NCBI GenBank assembly: GCA_002492725.1
Contig: DLAF01000030.1
Coordinates: forward strand, 1 to 18,562
Source of the DNA: Lachnospiraceae bacterium UBA7054
Lineage (GTDB): Bacteria > Bacillota > Clostridia > Lachnospirales > Lachnospiraceae
Direction: 5' to 3'
DNA: 18,562 bases
In this document: positions 1-7,266 of the stretch, piece after piece
Position numbering within the stretch: the stretch's first letter is position 1
Layout of the letters: each line of letters begins with the position of its first letter
Position numbers and translations under genes: made by a program
The notes under the pieces: generated by a model
Told to the model about the DNA's origin: nothing
The model's input: the letters and a program-made list of their open reading frames with translations, nothing else
The model's database searches: none

Positions 1-88
1 ATTACATTTTGCGGAAACTCAAGTTATCCCCTAACCCGTTCCCGTCATATCTCTTGAACTGTAACCCTGATTTTGTCACGCACAGCGT
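1..88. other. Left-edge non-coding sequence downstream of the BadF kinase
   Basis: This short stretch lies 3' of the kinase stop codon. I see no convincing GC-rich hairpin followed by a T run, no tRNA-like fold and no plausible gene with a ribosome binding site. A neighbouring gene may begin beyond the window edge. Confidence 0.5.
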
Positions 89-1084
89 TCAACTCCGCAG
101 CAGCTCGAGAACAGCCGCACTCTCCCGAATCCCTTTTTCCCGCTCCGTCGGCTCCATTCCCAGTCTGACCAGGCCCATAATACAGGCGCCCACCACCGGC
201 TCATAACGTGCCTGCACAACTTCCGTTCCCGGAAACCGCGCCACAATCTGCGCCTTCACACGTCTTGTCAGGGGATTTTCTTCGCCCTTAAAGACATTGC
301 CCGTAAGTACAATCTCCTCCTCTCCAGGCTGCATCCCCATCTTGCGAAAGCCCGCCCCCAGGTAATCTGCAATCTGTATCGCAAATTCGTTAAGCAGCGT
401 GCGGGTCACCTCGTCCCCCTCCTGTGCAATCCGCAGAATATCCGGCACCAGATAGCGGAGCTTCCCGCGAAAGCCGTCTTCCATCATATAGCGGCGCAGC
501 AGGGCATCCACATCTTCCACTCCGGCGTTCGCCAGAAAAAGCGCCGTCAATGCCGTTTCGCCGCATAAACCCAGCTGCGCGTCAAACACCTTTCTGGCCG
601 CGCGCAGAGCTAAGCCGCTGCCGCCCTGTACACTCTCTTCCATATAATCACCGTAGATGAACTGTCTGCCTTCCCTGTCTATGAGCGCACCGTTGATCCC
701 CGTTCCCGCACAGATCACCGCACCGTGGGCGCGCGTGGCGCCGCCGTAAAAAGCGATGACCGCATCGTTGCAGGCAATCACCTCCCCTGTGGGAAATAAC
801 TTACGCACGGCCTGCTGCACTGCCGCATCATCCCCCAGCCAGTCCAGACCCGTGACGCCCGCAACCGTGAGCACGATCTCCCGCTCATCCACTGCCGCCT
901 CCCGAAGCGCCGAAAACGCCGCTTCCCTGATAGGCTCCATGGCAGCTTCCATCCCTTGTGAGGGAAAATAAGCGCCCCGCGCCTTCCCTTTTCCCACCAG
1001 AACGCCGTCACTCCTCATCACGGCGGCGGCTGTTTTCGTACCGCCCTGATCAATTCCCAGAAGATATCCCTGCCTGTTGCTCAT
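89..1084 (-). CDS. BadF/BadG/BcrA/BcrD-type ATPase, N-acetylglucosamine-kinase-like sugar kinase
   Basis: Cytoplasmic ASKHA-fold kinase of 331 aa. The N-terminal phosphate-binding loop (residues 10-18, GIDQGGTKT) and the second phosphate motif (about 121-132, GAVICAGTGING) fit the BadF/NAGK family. Asp107 in NDAVIAFYGG is the likely catalytic base by analogy with NAGK. I chose the ATG at 1084 because an AGAGGA ribosome binding site lies 5 nt upstream; the longer frame starting at 1117 has none. The gene is divergent from a GH4 phospho-glycosidase, so a role in phosphorylating glucose, an amino sugar or an imported beta-glucoside is plausible. That substrate is inference. No dehydratase or benzoyl-CoA partners are present, so the dehydratase-activator branch of the family is unlikely. 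Confidence 0.85.
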   Translation of the reverse strand: MSNRQGYLLGIDQGGTKTAAAVMRSDGVLVGKGKARGAYFPSQGMEAAMEPIREAAFSALREAAVDEREIVLTVAGVTGLDWLGDDAAVQQAVRKLFPTGEVIACNDAVIAFYGGATRAHGAVICAGTGINGALIDREGRQFIYGDYMEESVQGGSGLALRAARKVFDAQLGLCGETALTALFLANAGVEDVDALLRRYMMEDGFRGKLRYLVPDILRIAQEGDEVTRTLLNEFAIQIADYLGAGFRKMGMQPGEEEIVLTGNVFKGEENPLTRRVKAQIVARFPGTEVVQARYEPVVGACIMGLVRLGMEPTEREKGIRESAAVLELLRS

Positions 1085-1130
1085 AACATTCCTCTTTCCC
1101 GCAAACGCGCCCGTCACATGATAATTTGCC

Positions 1131-1159
1131 TTACCACCTTACTACATACATGATACAAT
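1131..1159 (+). promoter_or_regulatory. Putative extended -10 promoter for the GH4 gene
   Basis: A TTACCA -35-like hexamer (1131-1136) is followed after 17 nt by TACAAT (1154-1159). A TG dinucleotide one base before the -10 (1151-1152) makes it an extended -10. The predicted start would lie near 1166, leaving a leader of about 68 nt before the GGAGG-preceded ATG at 1234. The leftward kinase promoter should lie in the same 149-bp divergent gap, but I could not place it. Confidence 0.5.
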
Positions 1160-1233
1160 TATTTCGTAAATTAGGGAACCATAAAAATACACGATAAATC
1201 ATCCGCAATTTCATACGAAAACAGGAGGTCATT

Positions 1234-2550
1234 ATGACAGACAGAGGATTAAAAATTGCAACGATCGGCGGCGGTTCCAGCTATACGCCGGAACTGATCG
1301 AGGGCTTTATCAAACGCTATGACAGCCTTCCCGTAAAGGACATCTGGCTCGTGGACGTGGAGGCGGGACTGGAAAAACTTAGGATCGTCACCGAGTTGGC
1401 CAAAAGAATGATAGAAAAGAGCGGTATCGACTTACAGATCCACGCTACCATAAACAGGGAGGAAGCGCTTAAAGATGCGGATTTTGTTACCACGCAGTTT
1501 CGTGTAGGGCAGCTGGACGCCAGGATCCGGGATGAAAGGATTCCCCTGCGTTACGGCAAAATCGGTCAGGAGACCACGGGTGCCAGCGGCTTTGCCAAGG
1601 CGCTGCGCTCCGTTCCCGTCATTCTGGATATCTGTCACGATATGGAACGGCTCTGCCCCGACGCTTTTTTGATCAATTTTGCAAACCCCTCCGGCATTCT
1701 GACTGAGGCTGCGTTAAACCACAGCGCCATCAGAACCATCGGCCTGTGCAACTGCCCCATCAATATGGTAAGCGATATGGCGGAGAAATTTGACTGCTCC
1801 CCGGACGACGTGTTCTGCGACTTCGTAGGCATCAACCATCTGGTCTGGGCAAAACGGGTGCTGGTTCGCGGAGAGGACGTGACAAAGACTGCCATCGAAA
1901 AACTCTGCGCAGACACGGCAGCGGACGTGATGGCAAACATTCCCGACATCCACTTTGACCCTGCTCTGCTAAAGGCGCTGAACATGGTGCCTGTAAGCTA
2001 CTTAAAATACTACTATATGCAGCCGGAAATGCTCGCAGAGTGCGTCCGTGCTGCTGAAAATGAGGGCTGCCGCGGAGAGGTGATCCGGGGTGTGGAAAAA
2101 GAGCTCTTTGCCCTCTATCAGGACCCCGCTCTGGACAGTAAGCCGCCCCAGCTGGCAAAACGCGGCGGCGCACGCTATTCCGATGCGGCCTGCAGCCTGA
2201 TTGATTCCATTTACAATAACAAAAAAGACATTCAGACCGTGAATGTCCTAAACTGCGGCACAAACGCAGATCTTCCCGACAACGCTTCCATCGAGCGCAA
2301 CTGCGTGATCGATAAAGACGGGGCGCACCCCATACACATCGGGCGCACCCCTCTAAAAATCCGTGGTCTTTTACAGAATGTGAAAGCCTACGAGCAGCTC
2401 ACCATCGAAGCCGCAGTCAAAGGCGATTATGATAAGGCGCTCCTGGCCCTCACCATACATCCGCTGGTGAACTCCGCCACCGTCGCCAGACAGATTCTGG
2501 ACGATATTCTTGCGGAAAACAGAGCATATCTGCCGCAGTTTGATCACTGA
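1234..2550 (+). CDS. GH4 family 6-phospho-beta-glucosidase
   Basis: NAD+- and Mn2+-dependent family 4 glycosidase of 438 aa, the usual length, predicted to split 6-phospho-beta-glucosides in the cytoplasm. The N-terminal Rossmann loop is IGGGSSYTPE (11-20). The signature TTQFRVGQLDARIRDERIPLRYGKIGQETTG segment (86-116) is shown here only in part: TQFRVGQLDARIRDE. Metal ligands are Cys172 in GLCNCPIN and His202 in GINHLVW. These features match LicH/BglT-type 6-phospho-beta-glucosidases rather than LplD-type alpha-galacturonidases, which I considered because of the pectin context. The ribosome binding site is a strong AGGAGG. It is the only plus-strand gene and converges on the aldolase. No PTS is visible, so the phosphorylated substrate may come from the divergent kinase (inference). 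Confidence 0.9.
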   Translation: MTDRGLKIATIGGGSSYTPELIEGFIKRYDSLPVKDIWLVDVEAGLEKLRIVTELAKRMIEKSGIDLQIHATINREEALKDADFVTTQFRVGQLDARIRDERIPLRYGKIGQETTGASGFAKALRSVPVILDICHDMERLCPDAFLINFANPSGILTEAALNHSAIRTIGLCNCPINMVSDMAEKFDCSPDDVFCDFVGINHLVWAKRVLVRGEDVTKTAIEKLCADTAADVMANIPDIHFDPALLKALNMVPVSYLKYYYMQPEMLAECVRAAENEGCRGEVIRGVEKELFALYQDPALDSKPPQLAKRGGARYSDAACSLIDSIYNNKKDIQTVNVLNCGTNADLPDNASIERNCVIDKDGAHPIHIGRTPLKIRGLLQNVKAYEQLTIEAAVKGDYDKALLALTIHPLVNSATVARQILDDILAENRAYLPQFDH

Positions 2551-2561
2551 CCTACTGCCTT

Positions 2562-3224
2562 TTATCTGTTTTCCTTTACGATTTTCGCTGCCGCAGCGAC
2601 CAGATTTTTGATCTCGTCAAACCTGCCCTCTTTGATCAGATCAGCCTTTACCATCCAGCTTCCGCCGCAGCAGAAAATCTTAGCGGATTTCAGATATTCC
2701 ACTACGTTCTGCGCATTGATGCCGCCTGTCGGCATGAATTTGACAGCCGGCATCGCTGCGCCGATGGCGTTAATCATCTTAAGTCCGCCGGAATTTTCCG
2801 CCGGGAAAAACTTTACATGATCAAGCCCCATTTTTACGGCCGCCATCACCTCGCTCGGGCTCTGTGTGCCGGGGCAGACAGGGATATCCCTGTCCAGGCA
2901 GTACTGCACAATCTCCGCGTCAAACCCGGGGGCGACCACAAATTTTGCACCCGCATTCACGGCTCTGTCCACCTGATCCGTCGTGAGTACCGTTCCCGCT
3001 CCCACCAGCATATCCGGGAATTTTTCGCTCATAATGCGTATGGATTCCTCTGCCGCATCTGTCCGAAATGTGACCTCTGCCGCCGGCAGTCCGCCCTCCA
3101 TCAAGGCTTTGCCGAGTGGTTCCGCATCCTTCGCGTCGTTTAACACGACCACCGGGATAATACCGACTTCTTCAAACTGTTTTAAAACCTTCTCTGTTTT
3201 TTCACTGTTCATTATGTTTGCCAT
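2562..3224 (-). CDS. eda: KDPG / 4-hydroxy-2-oxoglutarate aldolase
   Basis: Class I aldolase of 220 aa that cleaves 2-keto-3-deoxy-6-phosphogluconate to pyruvate and glyceraldehyde 3-phosphate, the last step of the uronate branch in this cluster. The TIM-barrel landmarks are visible: Glu50 in AAEVTFRT, the GAGTVL loop (75-80), Schiff-base Lys138 in DHVKFFPAE, and the phosphate-binding PTGGIN (165-170). It lies 14 nt after the KduD-like gene and is the last gene of the leftward run. The start is uncertain: the ATG at 3224 has AAGG very close upstream, and an alternative ATG lies at 3212. There is no visible terminator in the 11 bases separating its stop from the convergent GH4 stop. Confidence 0.93.
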   Translation of the reverse strand: MANIMNSEKTEKVLKQFEEVGIIPVVVLNDAKDAEPLGKALMEGGLPAAEVTFRTDAAEESIRIMSEKFPDMLVGAGTVLTTDQVDRAVNAGAKFVVAPGFDAEIVQYCLDRDIPVCPGTQSPSEVMAAVKMGLDHVKFFPAENSGGLKMINAIGAAMPAVKFMPTGGINAQNVVEYLKSAKIFCCGGSWMVKADLIKEGRFDEIKNLVAAAAKIVKENR

Positions 3225-3238
3225 ACCTTTCTTTTTTT

Positions 3239-4075
3239 CTATTCTACGTCTTCGAATTTACTTGCGTCCAGATTTCCGGGATCCTGCCCGATATATGCGG
3301 AGATACCGCCGTCCGCATAGATCACCTGGCCGTTGATAAAGTCGGAAGCGCCGGATGCAAGGAAAATGGCAAGCCCTTGCAGATCCTCGGTTTTCCCCCA
3401 TCTCTGCGCCGGTGTCTTGGAACGGATAAAGCGGTCAAAGGGGTGCATGGAACCGTCCGCCTGCTTCGCCCTAAGAGGCGCCGTCTGGGGTGTCGCAATA
3501 TAGCCGGGGCCGATGCCGTTGCACTGTATGTTATACTGGCCATACTCGGAACAGATATTTCTGGTGAGCATCTTCAGTCCGCCCTTTGCGGCTGCATAAG
3601 CGGAAACGGTCTCTCTGCCGAATTCGCTCATCATGGAGCAGATATTGATAATCTTGCCCTGCCCCTTTTCCATCATACCCGGAAGCACCGCCTTGGAGCA
3701 GATGAAAGGTCCTGTCAGATCAATGTTAATCACCGCATTCCAATCCTTCAACTCCATCTCCACCATCGGGATTCTCTTAATAATTCCCGCGTTATTTACC
3801 AGAATATCCACGCCGCCCAGATCCTGCCCGATCTTACTGACCATATCCGCTACCTGCTGCTCATCCGTGACATCGCAGTAATAGCCCTTTGCCTCGATCC
3901 CTTTTGCCTGATAATCCTGTAACGCTTTTTCCATATGCTCTTTATCGCGGCAGTTAAACGCAATTTTCGCCCCCGCTCCTGCTAAGGCTTCCGCAATGGC
4001 AAAACCGATTCCGTAGGCCGCCCCTGTCACCAGCGCCGTTTTTCCTTCCAAAGAAAACATATTTTTGATATCCAT
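3239..4075 (-). CDS. kduD: KduD-like short-chain dehydrogenase (2-deoxy-D-gluconate 3-dehydrogenase / gluconate 5-dehydrogenase family)
   Basis: Classical SDR of 278 aa, slightly longer than typical KduD (about 250 aa). It shows the NAD(P) loop TGAAYGIG (18-25), NNAG (94-97), and catalytic Ser147, Tyr160 and Lys164 (YAAAK). From context it should reduce 5-keto-4-deoxyuronate-derived 2,5-diketo-3-deoxygluconate (DKII) to 2-keto-3-deoxygluconate. Gluconate 5-dehydrogenases have very similar sequences, so the substrate is assigned mainly because kduI lies 20 nt upstream and eda 14 nt downstream. The AAGGAG ribosome binding site with 8-nt spacing supports the ATG at 4075. Confidence 0.85.
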   Translation of the reverse strand: MDIKNMFSLEGKTALVTGAAYGIGFAIAEALAGAGAKIAFNCRDKEHMEKALQDYQAKGIEAKGYYCDVTDEQQVADMVSKIGQDLGGVDILVNNAGIIKRIPMVEMELKDWNAVINIDLTGPFICSKAVLPGMMEKGQGKIINICSMMSEFGRETVSAYAAAKGGLKMLTRNICSEYGQYNIQCNGIGPGYIATPQTAPLRAKQADGSMHPFDRFIRSKTPAQRWGKTEDLQGLAIFLASGASDFINGQVIYADGGISAYIGQDPGNLDASKFEDVE

Positions 4076-4095
4076 GTCTTCCGCTCCTTCCTACA

Positions 4096-4959
4096 TTACA
4101 ATAAATCCCTGTTGTCAATGCCGTCCATATCGTCAAACGCCTGATTCTCGCCTACCATCCCCCAGATAAAGGAGTAGTTGCGGCTGCCGCAGCCGGAATG
4201 GATGGACCAGCTCGGAGAAATCACCGCCTGCTCGTTTCTCATGATGATATGCCTCGTCTCCTGCGGCTCGCCCATGAAGTGCATCACGAAGGCATCATCT
4301 GCGATATCAATATAGAGATAAACCTCCATCCGTCTGTCATGCGTATGGCTGGGCATCGTATTCCACACGCTGCCGGGCTCCAAATGAGTAAGTCCCATGA
4401 CCAGCTGACAGCTTTCCACCTGTCCCGGAAGGATGTACTTGTTGATGGTTCTGTGGTTGGAATCCTCCAACGTGCCAAGCTCCACCTTGTTTTCCGGTTT
4501 GATCACCACTTCGCCCTCTCCCGCAACGCCGTCTCTCTTGATCAGAACGGTCGGACATGCCCTGTGTGCCGGTGCCGAATTGATATAAAATTTTGCCGGG
4601 TTGGAAGCGTCCATGCTCTCAAACATGATATCCTTGCTCCCCATGCCGATGTACATGCCGTCTCTGGAAACGACGGTGTACTTCTTGCCGTCCACCGTGA
4701 TATAGCCGTCACCGCCGACATTGATCACGCCCATCTCACGTCTTTCCAGAAAATACGCCGCGCGAAGCTCGTCGCCTGCCTCCAGTTTCAAAGCCTTCTT
4801 TACGGGAGTCGCCGCCCCCGTGATGATACGGTCGATATGACTGTATACCAGACGGATTTCATCCTCAAAGAAAACCTTCTCGATCAAAAATTCTTCTCTG
4901 AGTCTCTCGGTTGTGTAGTGTTTGACATCTCTCGGAGATGCCGCTGTGCGAAGTTCCAT
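4096..4959 (-). CDS. kduI: 5-dehydro-4-deoxy-D-glucuronate isomerase (DKI isomerase)
   Basis: Cupin-fold, metal-dependent isomerase of 287 aa that converts 5-keto-4-deoxyuronate (DKI), the spontaneous product of unsaturated galacturonate, into 2,5-diketo-3-deoxygluconate. The metal site is visible as His205, His207 and Glu212 in PSHTHDRRMEVYLY, plus His254 in WSIHSG. Length and N-terminus (MELRTAASPRDVKHY) match the family closely. A purine-rich AGGGGG lies upstream of the ATG. It follows the first PfkB kinase after a 61-nt AT-rich gap in which I see no clear promoter, so it is probably co-transcribed with it. Confidence 0.96.
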   Translation of the reverse strand: MELRTAASPRDVKHYTTERLREEFLIEKVFFEDEIRLVYSHIDRIITGAATPVKKALKLEAGDELRAAYFLERREMGVINVGGDGYITVDGKKYTVVSRDGMYIGMGSKDIMFESMDASNPAKFYINSAPAHRACPTVLIKRDGVAGEGEVVIKPENKVELGTLEDSNHRTINKYILPGQVESCQLVMGLTHLEPGSVWNTMPSHTHDRRMEVYLYIDIADDAFVMHFMGEPQETRHIIMRNEQAVISPSWSIHSGCGSRNYSFIWGMVGENQAFDDMDGIDNRDLL

Positions 4960-5020
4960 GTCTCTGCCCCCTTGCTATTTTTATTTTAATTTATTAGTTG
5001 AATGTTTTAATTTTTCACCT

Positions 5021-6118
5021 TTATCTCTTAACGCGTGCGCCCGCACCCGACATAACGCCTTCCACTTCCTTTAAGGAAGCCATCGTGGTATCGCCCGGTG
5101 TGGTCATGGCCAGCGCCCCGTGCGCCGCGCCGTAGTTTACGGCTTTCTGTGCATCCCCCGTCTCCATCAGGCCATAAATCAGCCCGGACGCAAAGGAATC
5201 TCCGCCGCCCACTCTGTCCATGATCTCCAATTCTTTATAGTCGGACGCCTTGTAGATATTGCCGTCCGCCCAGCAGATTGCCGACCAGTCGTTCACGGTC
5301 GCGGTGCGAACGGTTCTTAATGTGGTCGCCACCGCCTTAAAGTTCGGATAAGTCTGCGCCGCCTCATTGATCATCTTCTTGTAACCTTCCAGATTGAGTT
5401 CCTTCAGGTTCTCATCGTTCCCCTCGATCTCAAAGCCGAGACATGCGGTAAAATCTTCCTCGTTGCCGATCATGACGTCCACATATTTGGCAATTTCCTT
5501 ATTCACTTCCTGCGCCTTTGCCAGTCCGCCGATTGCGCTCCACATGGAAGGACGATAATTCAGGTCATAGGAGACAACCGTGCCGTACTTCTTGGCCGTC
5601 TTGATCGCTTCCACCACCGTCTCACTCGCCTGCTCGGATAACGCCGCATAGATACCGCCCGTGTGCAGCCAGCGAACACCCAGCTTACCAAAAATATATT
5701 CAAAGTCAAAATCCTCGGGAGTCGCCTTGGAAATCGCCGTGTTGGCTCTGTCGGAACATCCCAGCGCCCCGCGGATACCGAATCCTCTCTCCGTAAAATT
5801 GATCCCGTTTCTGCAGATTCTTCCGATTCCGTCCGTGGGCATCCATTTGATCAGGGAAGTGTCTACCCCGCCCTGCAAAATGAAATCTTCCATCAGCTTA
5901 CCTACCTCATTGTCTGCAAACGCAGTAATGACTGCCGTTTTGAGCCCAAAGCATCTGCGAAGTCCGCGGATGACATTGTACTCTCCGCCTCCCTCCCATG
6001 CTTTAAAGCTTCTGGCTGTCTTAATTCTCCCCTCTCCCGGATCGAGTCTGAGCATAATCTCCCCCAGACTGACAGCGTCAAATGTACACTCTTCTCTGCT
6101 CCTAAGATTTAAATTCAT
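5021..6118 (-). CDS. kdgK: PfkB-family sugar kinase, probable 2-dehydro-3-deoxygluconokinase (copy 1)
   Basis: Ribokinase-fold kinase of 365 aa predicted to phosphorylate KDG to KDPG. It begins with the family motif VSLGEIMLRLDPGEG, has a WEGGGEYNV substrate loop (41-49) instead of the more usual GGAELNVA, and ends with the catalytic anion-hole motif DRVGGGDSFASG (Asp307). It is the first gene after an apparent internal promoter with a palindromic operator, and heads the kdgK-kduI-kduD-eda set. That placement is the main reason to assign it to KDG rather than another hexose acid. The AAGGAG ribosome binding site is 10 nt before the ATG. It is about 27 aa longer than the second kinase, mostly at the N-terminus and in a mid-protein insertion around residues 225-260. 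Confidence 0.82.
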   Translation of the reverse strand: MNLNLRSREECTFDAVSLGEIMLRLDPGEGRIKTARSFKAWEGGGEYNVIRGLRRCFGLKTAVITAFADNEVGKLMEDFILQGGVDTSLIKWMPTDGIGRICRNGINFTERGFGIRGALGCSDRANTAISKATPEDFDFEYIFGKLGVRWLHTGGIYAALSEQASETVVEAIKTAKKYGTVVSYDLNYRPSMWSAIGGLAKAQEVNKEIAKYVDVMIGNEEDFTACLGFEIEGNDENLKELNLEGYKKMINEAAQTYPNFKAVATTLRTVRTATVNDWSAICWADGNIYKASDYKELEIMDRVGGGDSFASGLIYGLMETGDAQKAVNYGAAHGALAMTTPGDTTMASLKEVEGVMSGAGARVKR

Positions 6119-6158
6119 ATCTGCTTTTCTCCTTTTCCCTTTTTCCTGGCAATGTTCG

Positions 6159-6200
6159 TGTAAGCCCTTACATTATAACGCAAAAAACGAAAGTTGCCTA
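6159..6200 (-). promoter_or_regulatory. Internal promoter and palindromic operator before the kdgK-kduI-kduD-eda set
   Basis: Read leftwards, a TAGGCA -35-like box (6195-6200) is followed after 17 nt by a perfect TATAAT -10 (6172-6177). The perfect inverted repeat TGTAAG-2 nt-CTTACA (6159-6172) starts at the last base of the -10 and covers the expected start point. With the preceding A it differs from the CcpA cre consensus (WTGNAANCGNWNNCW) at one position, the central CG being GG. It resembles the operator at 18504-18523. A repressor bound here would block initiation. The 118-nt gap also separates the two kinase genes. Confidence 0.65.
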
Positions 6201-6236
6201 TACCGTTTTGAAATTTTTTACACTTTTTTAAACACG

Positions 6237-7253
6237 CTACCGATTCAACTCGCTGACATATCCGGTCGCGTTGTGATTTCTGATGATTCCTTCAATTTCC
6301 GCCAAATCGCTGGACGGCAGATCTCCCGGGATCGTGTTCTTCACACTGGAAGCAGCGTTTCCGTACTGCAAGGCCCGCATCGGGTCGTCAAAGTGAAGCA
6401 GCCCGTAAAGCACGCCCGCCACATAGGCATCGCCGGAGCCGATGCGATCGATCACATCGATATCCGTATAAGGATTTTCCTCGCAGCAGCCGTCGGTGGC
6501 TGCATCGTAAATAAGAGAAGTGAAATCGTGCTTTTTGGGACTTTTTACGGTACGCATGGTTGAACAGACTCTTTCTATCGAATAATCATCAGAAAGTTTC
6601 TTCATCATTTCCTTAAGCGTCCCGCTCATGCCCATCATTCTGCGGCAGGTTTCCTCGGAAATAAACAAAATATCAATAAAAGGCAGAATCCTTTCTATGG
6701 TTTCCCGCGCTTTTTCCTCGCTCCAAAGGTTTGCCCTGTAGTTTACGTCAAAAGAGATCTTTGTCCCCGCCGCCTGAAAGCGCCTGATCATTTCCACCGC
6801 CGTCTCCCTGACCTTTTCGGAGAGCGCCAATGTGATCCCGCTGGTATGGAAACAGGCTGTCTTTTCGTAAATATCCTCCGGCAGATCTGCCAAACTGATC
6901 CCGGAAAAAGAAGAATTCTGCCTGTCATAAATGATGGACGGCTTTCTGGGTGCGGCTCCCATCTCGTAATAATAGATGCCAAGTCTCGCCGATTCCGCTT
7001 CGTCGTAGAGCAGATAATCATCCGAAACGCCCTCAAAGCGAATGCGGTTTTTGATAAACTTGCCGATATCATTTGCCGGCAGTCTGGATATCATTCCGGT
7101 TCTCAGTCCCAGCAGTGCTGCTCCGGCCGCCACGTTCAGCTCCGATCCGCCGGCTCTTTTTTCAAAGGTCTCTCCGCCGGAGATTCGCTCATATCCCAGC
7201 GGGGAAAGACGCAGCATCACTTCGCCCAAAGTTATCAGATCATATTCCTTCAT
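6237..7253 (-). CDS. kdgK: PfkB-family 2-dehydro-3-deoxygluconokinase (copy 2)
   Basis: Ribokinase-family kinase of 338 aa, close to canonical KdgK in length and motifs. It shows ITLGEVMLRLSP (7-18), the GGSELNVAAGA substrate loop (35-45), the KDG-kinase-like segment YYYEMGAAPRKPSIIYDR (94-111), FDVNYRANLW (168-177) and the catalytic DRIGSGDAYVAG (Asp275). The open frame runs upstream to 7673, but that part overlaps the GH105 gene. The ATG at 7253 has a GGGAGG ribosome binding site and lies 13 nt after the GH105 stop. An in-frame ATG at 7274 would overlap that stop codon. It belongs to the upstream enzyme operon, whereas copy 1 has its own promoter, so the two may be expressed under different conditions. 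Confidence 0.85.
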   Translation of the reverse strand: MKEYDLITLGEVMLRLSPLGYERISGGETFEKRAGGSELNVAAGAALLGLRTGMISRLPANDIGKFIKNRIRFEGVSDDYLLYDEAESARLGIYYYEMGAAPRKPSIIYDRQNSSFSGISLADLPEDIYEKTACFHTSGITLALSEKVRETAVEMIRRFQAAGTKISFDVNYRANLWSEEKARETIERILPFIDILFISEETCRRMMGMSGTLKEMMKKLSDDYSIERVCSTMRTVKSPKKHDFTSLIYDAATDGCCEENPYTDIDVIDRIGSGDAYVAGVLYGLLHFDDPMRALQYGNAASSVKNTIPGDLPSSDLAEIEGIIRNHNATGYVSELNR

Positions 7254-7266
7254 ATGCCCCTCCCTT

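Noticed and set aside
1085..1117. Eleven extra N-terminal residues on the BadF kinase
   Set aside because: No ribosome binding site precedes the 1117 start, while AGAGGA is well placed for the ATG at 1084, which begins directly before the conserved phosphate-binding motif.
1234..2550. GH4 gene as an LplD-type alpha-galacturonidase fitting the pectin locus
   Set aside because: The TTQFRVG...DERIPLRYG signature and GLCNCPIN/GINHLVW motifs are those of 6-phospho-beta-glucosidases. The gene is also on the opposite strand to the pectin operon.
4198..4989. 263-codon plus-strand open frame antisense to kduI
   Set aside because: It lies almost wholly opposite a gene with clear catalytic motifs, its translation has no recognisable domain, and I see no good ribosome binding site. 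The similar antisense frames at 3218-3922 and 5661-6563 were rejected for the same reason.
4960..5020. Separate promoter for kduI in the 61-nt AT-rich gap
   Set aside because: The gap is AT-rich but I could not find a properly spaced -35/-10 pair, so co-transcription with the upstream kinase is the simpler reading.
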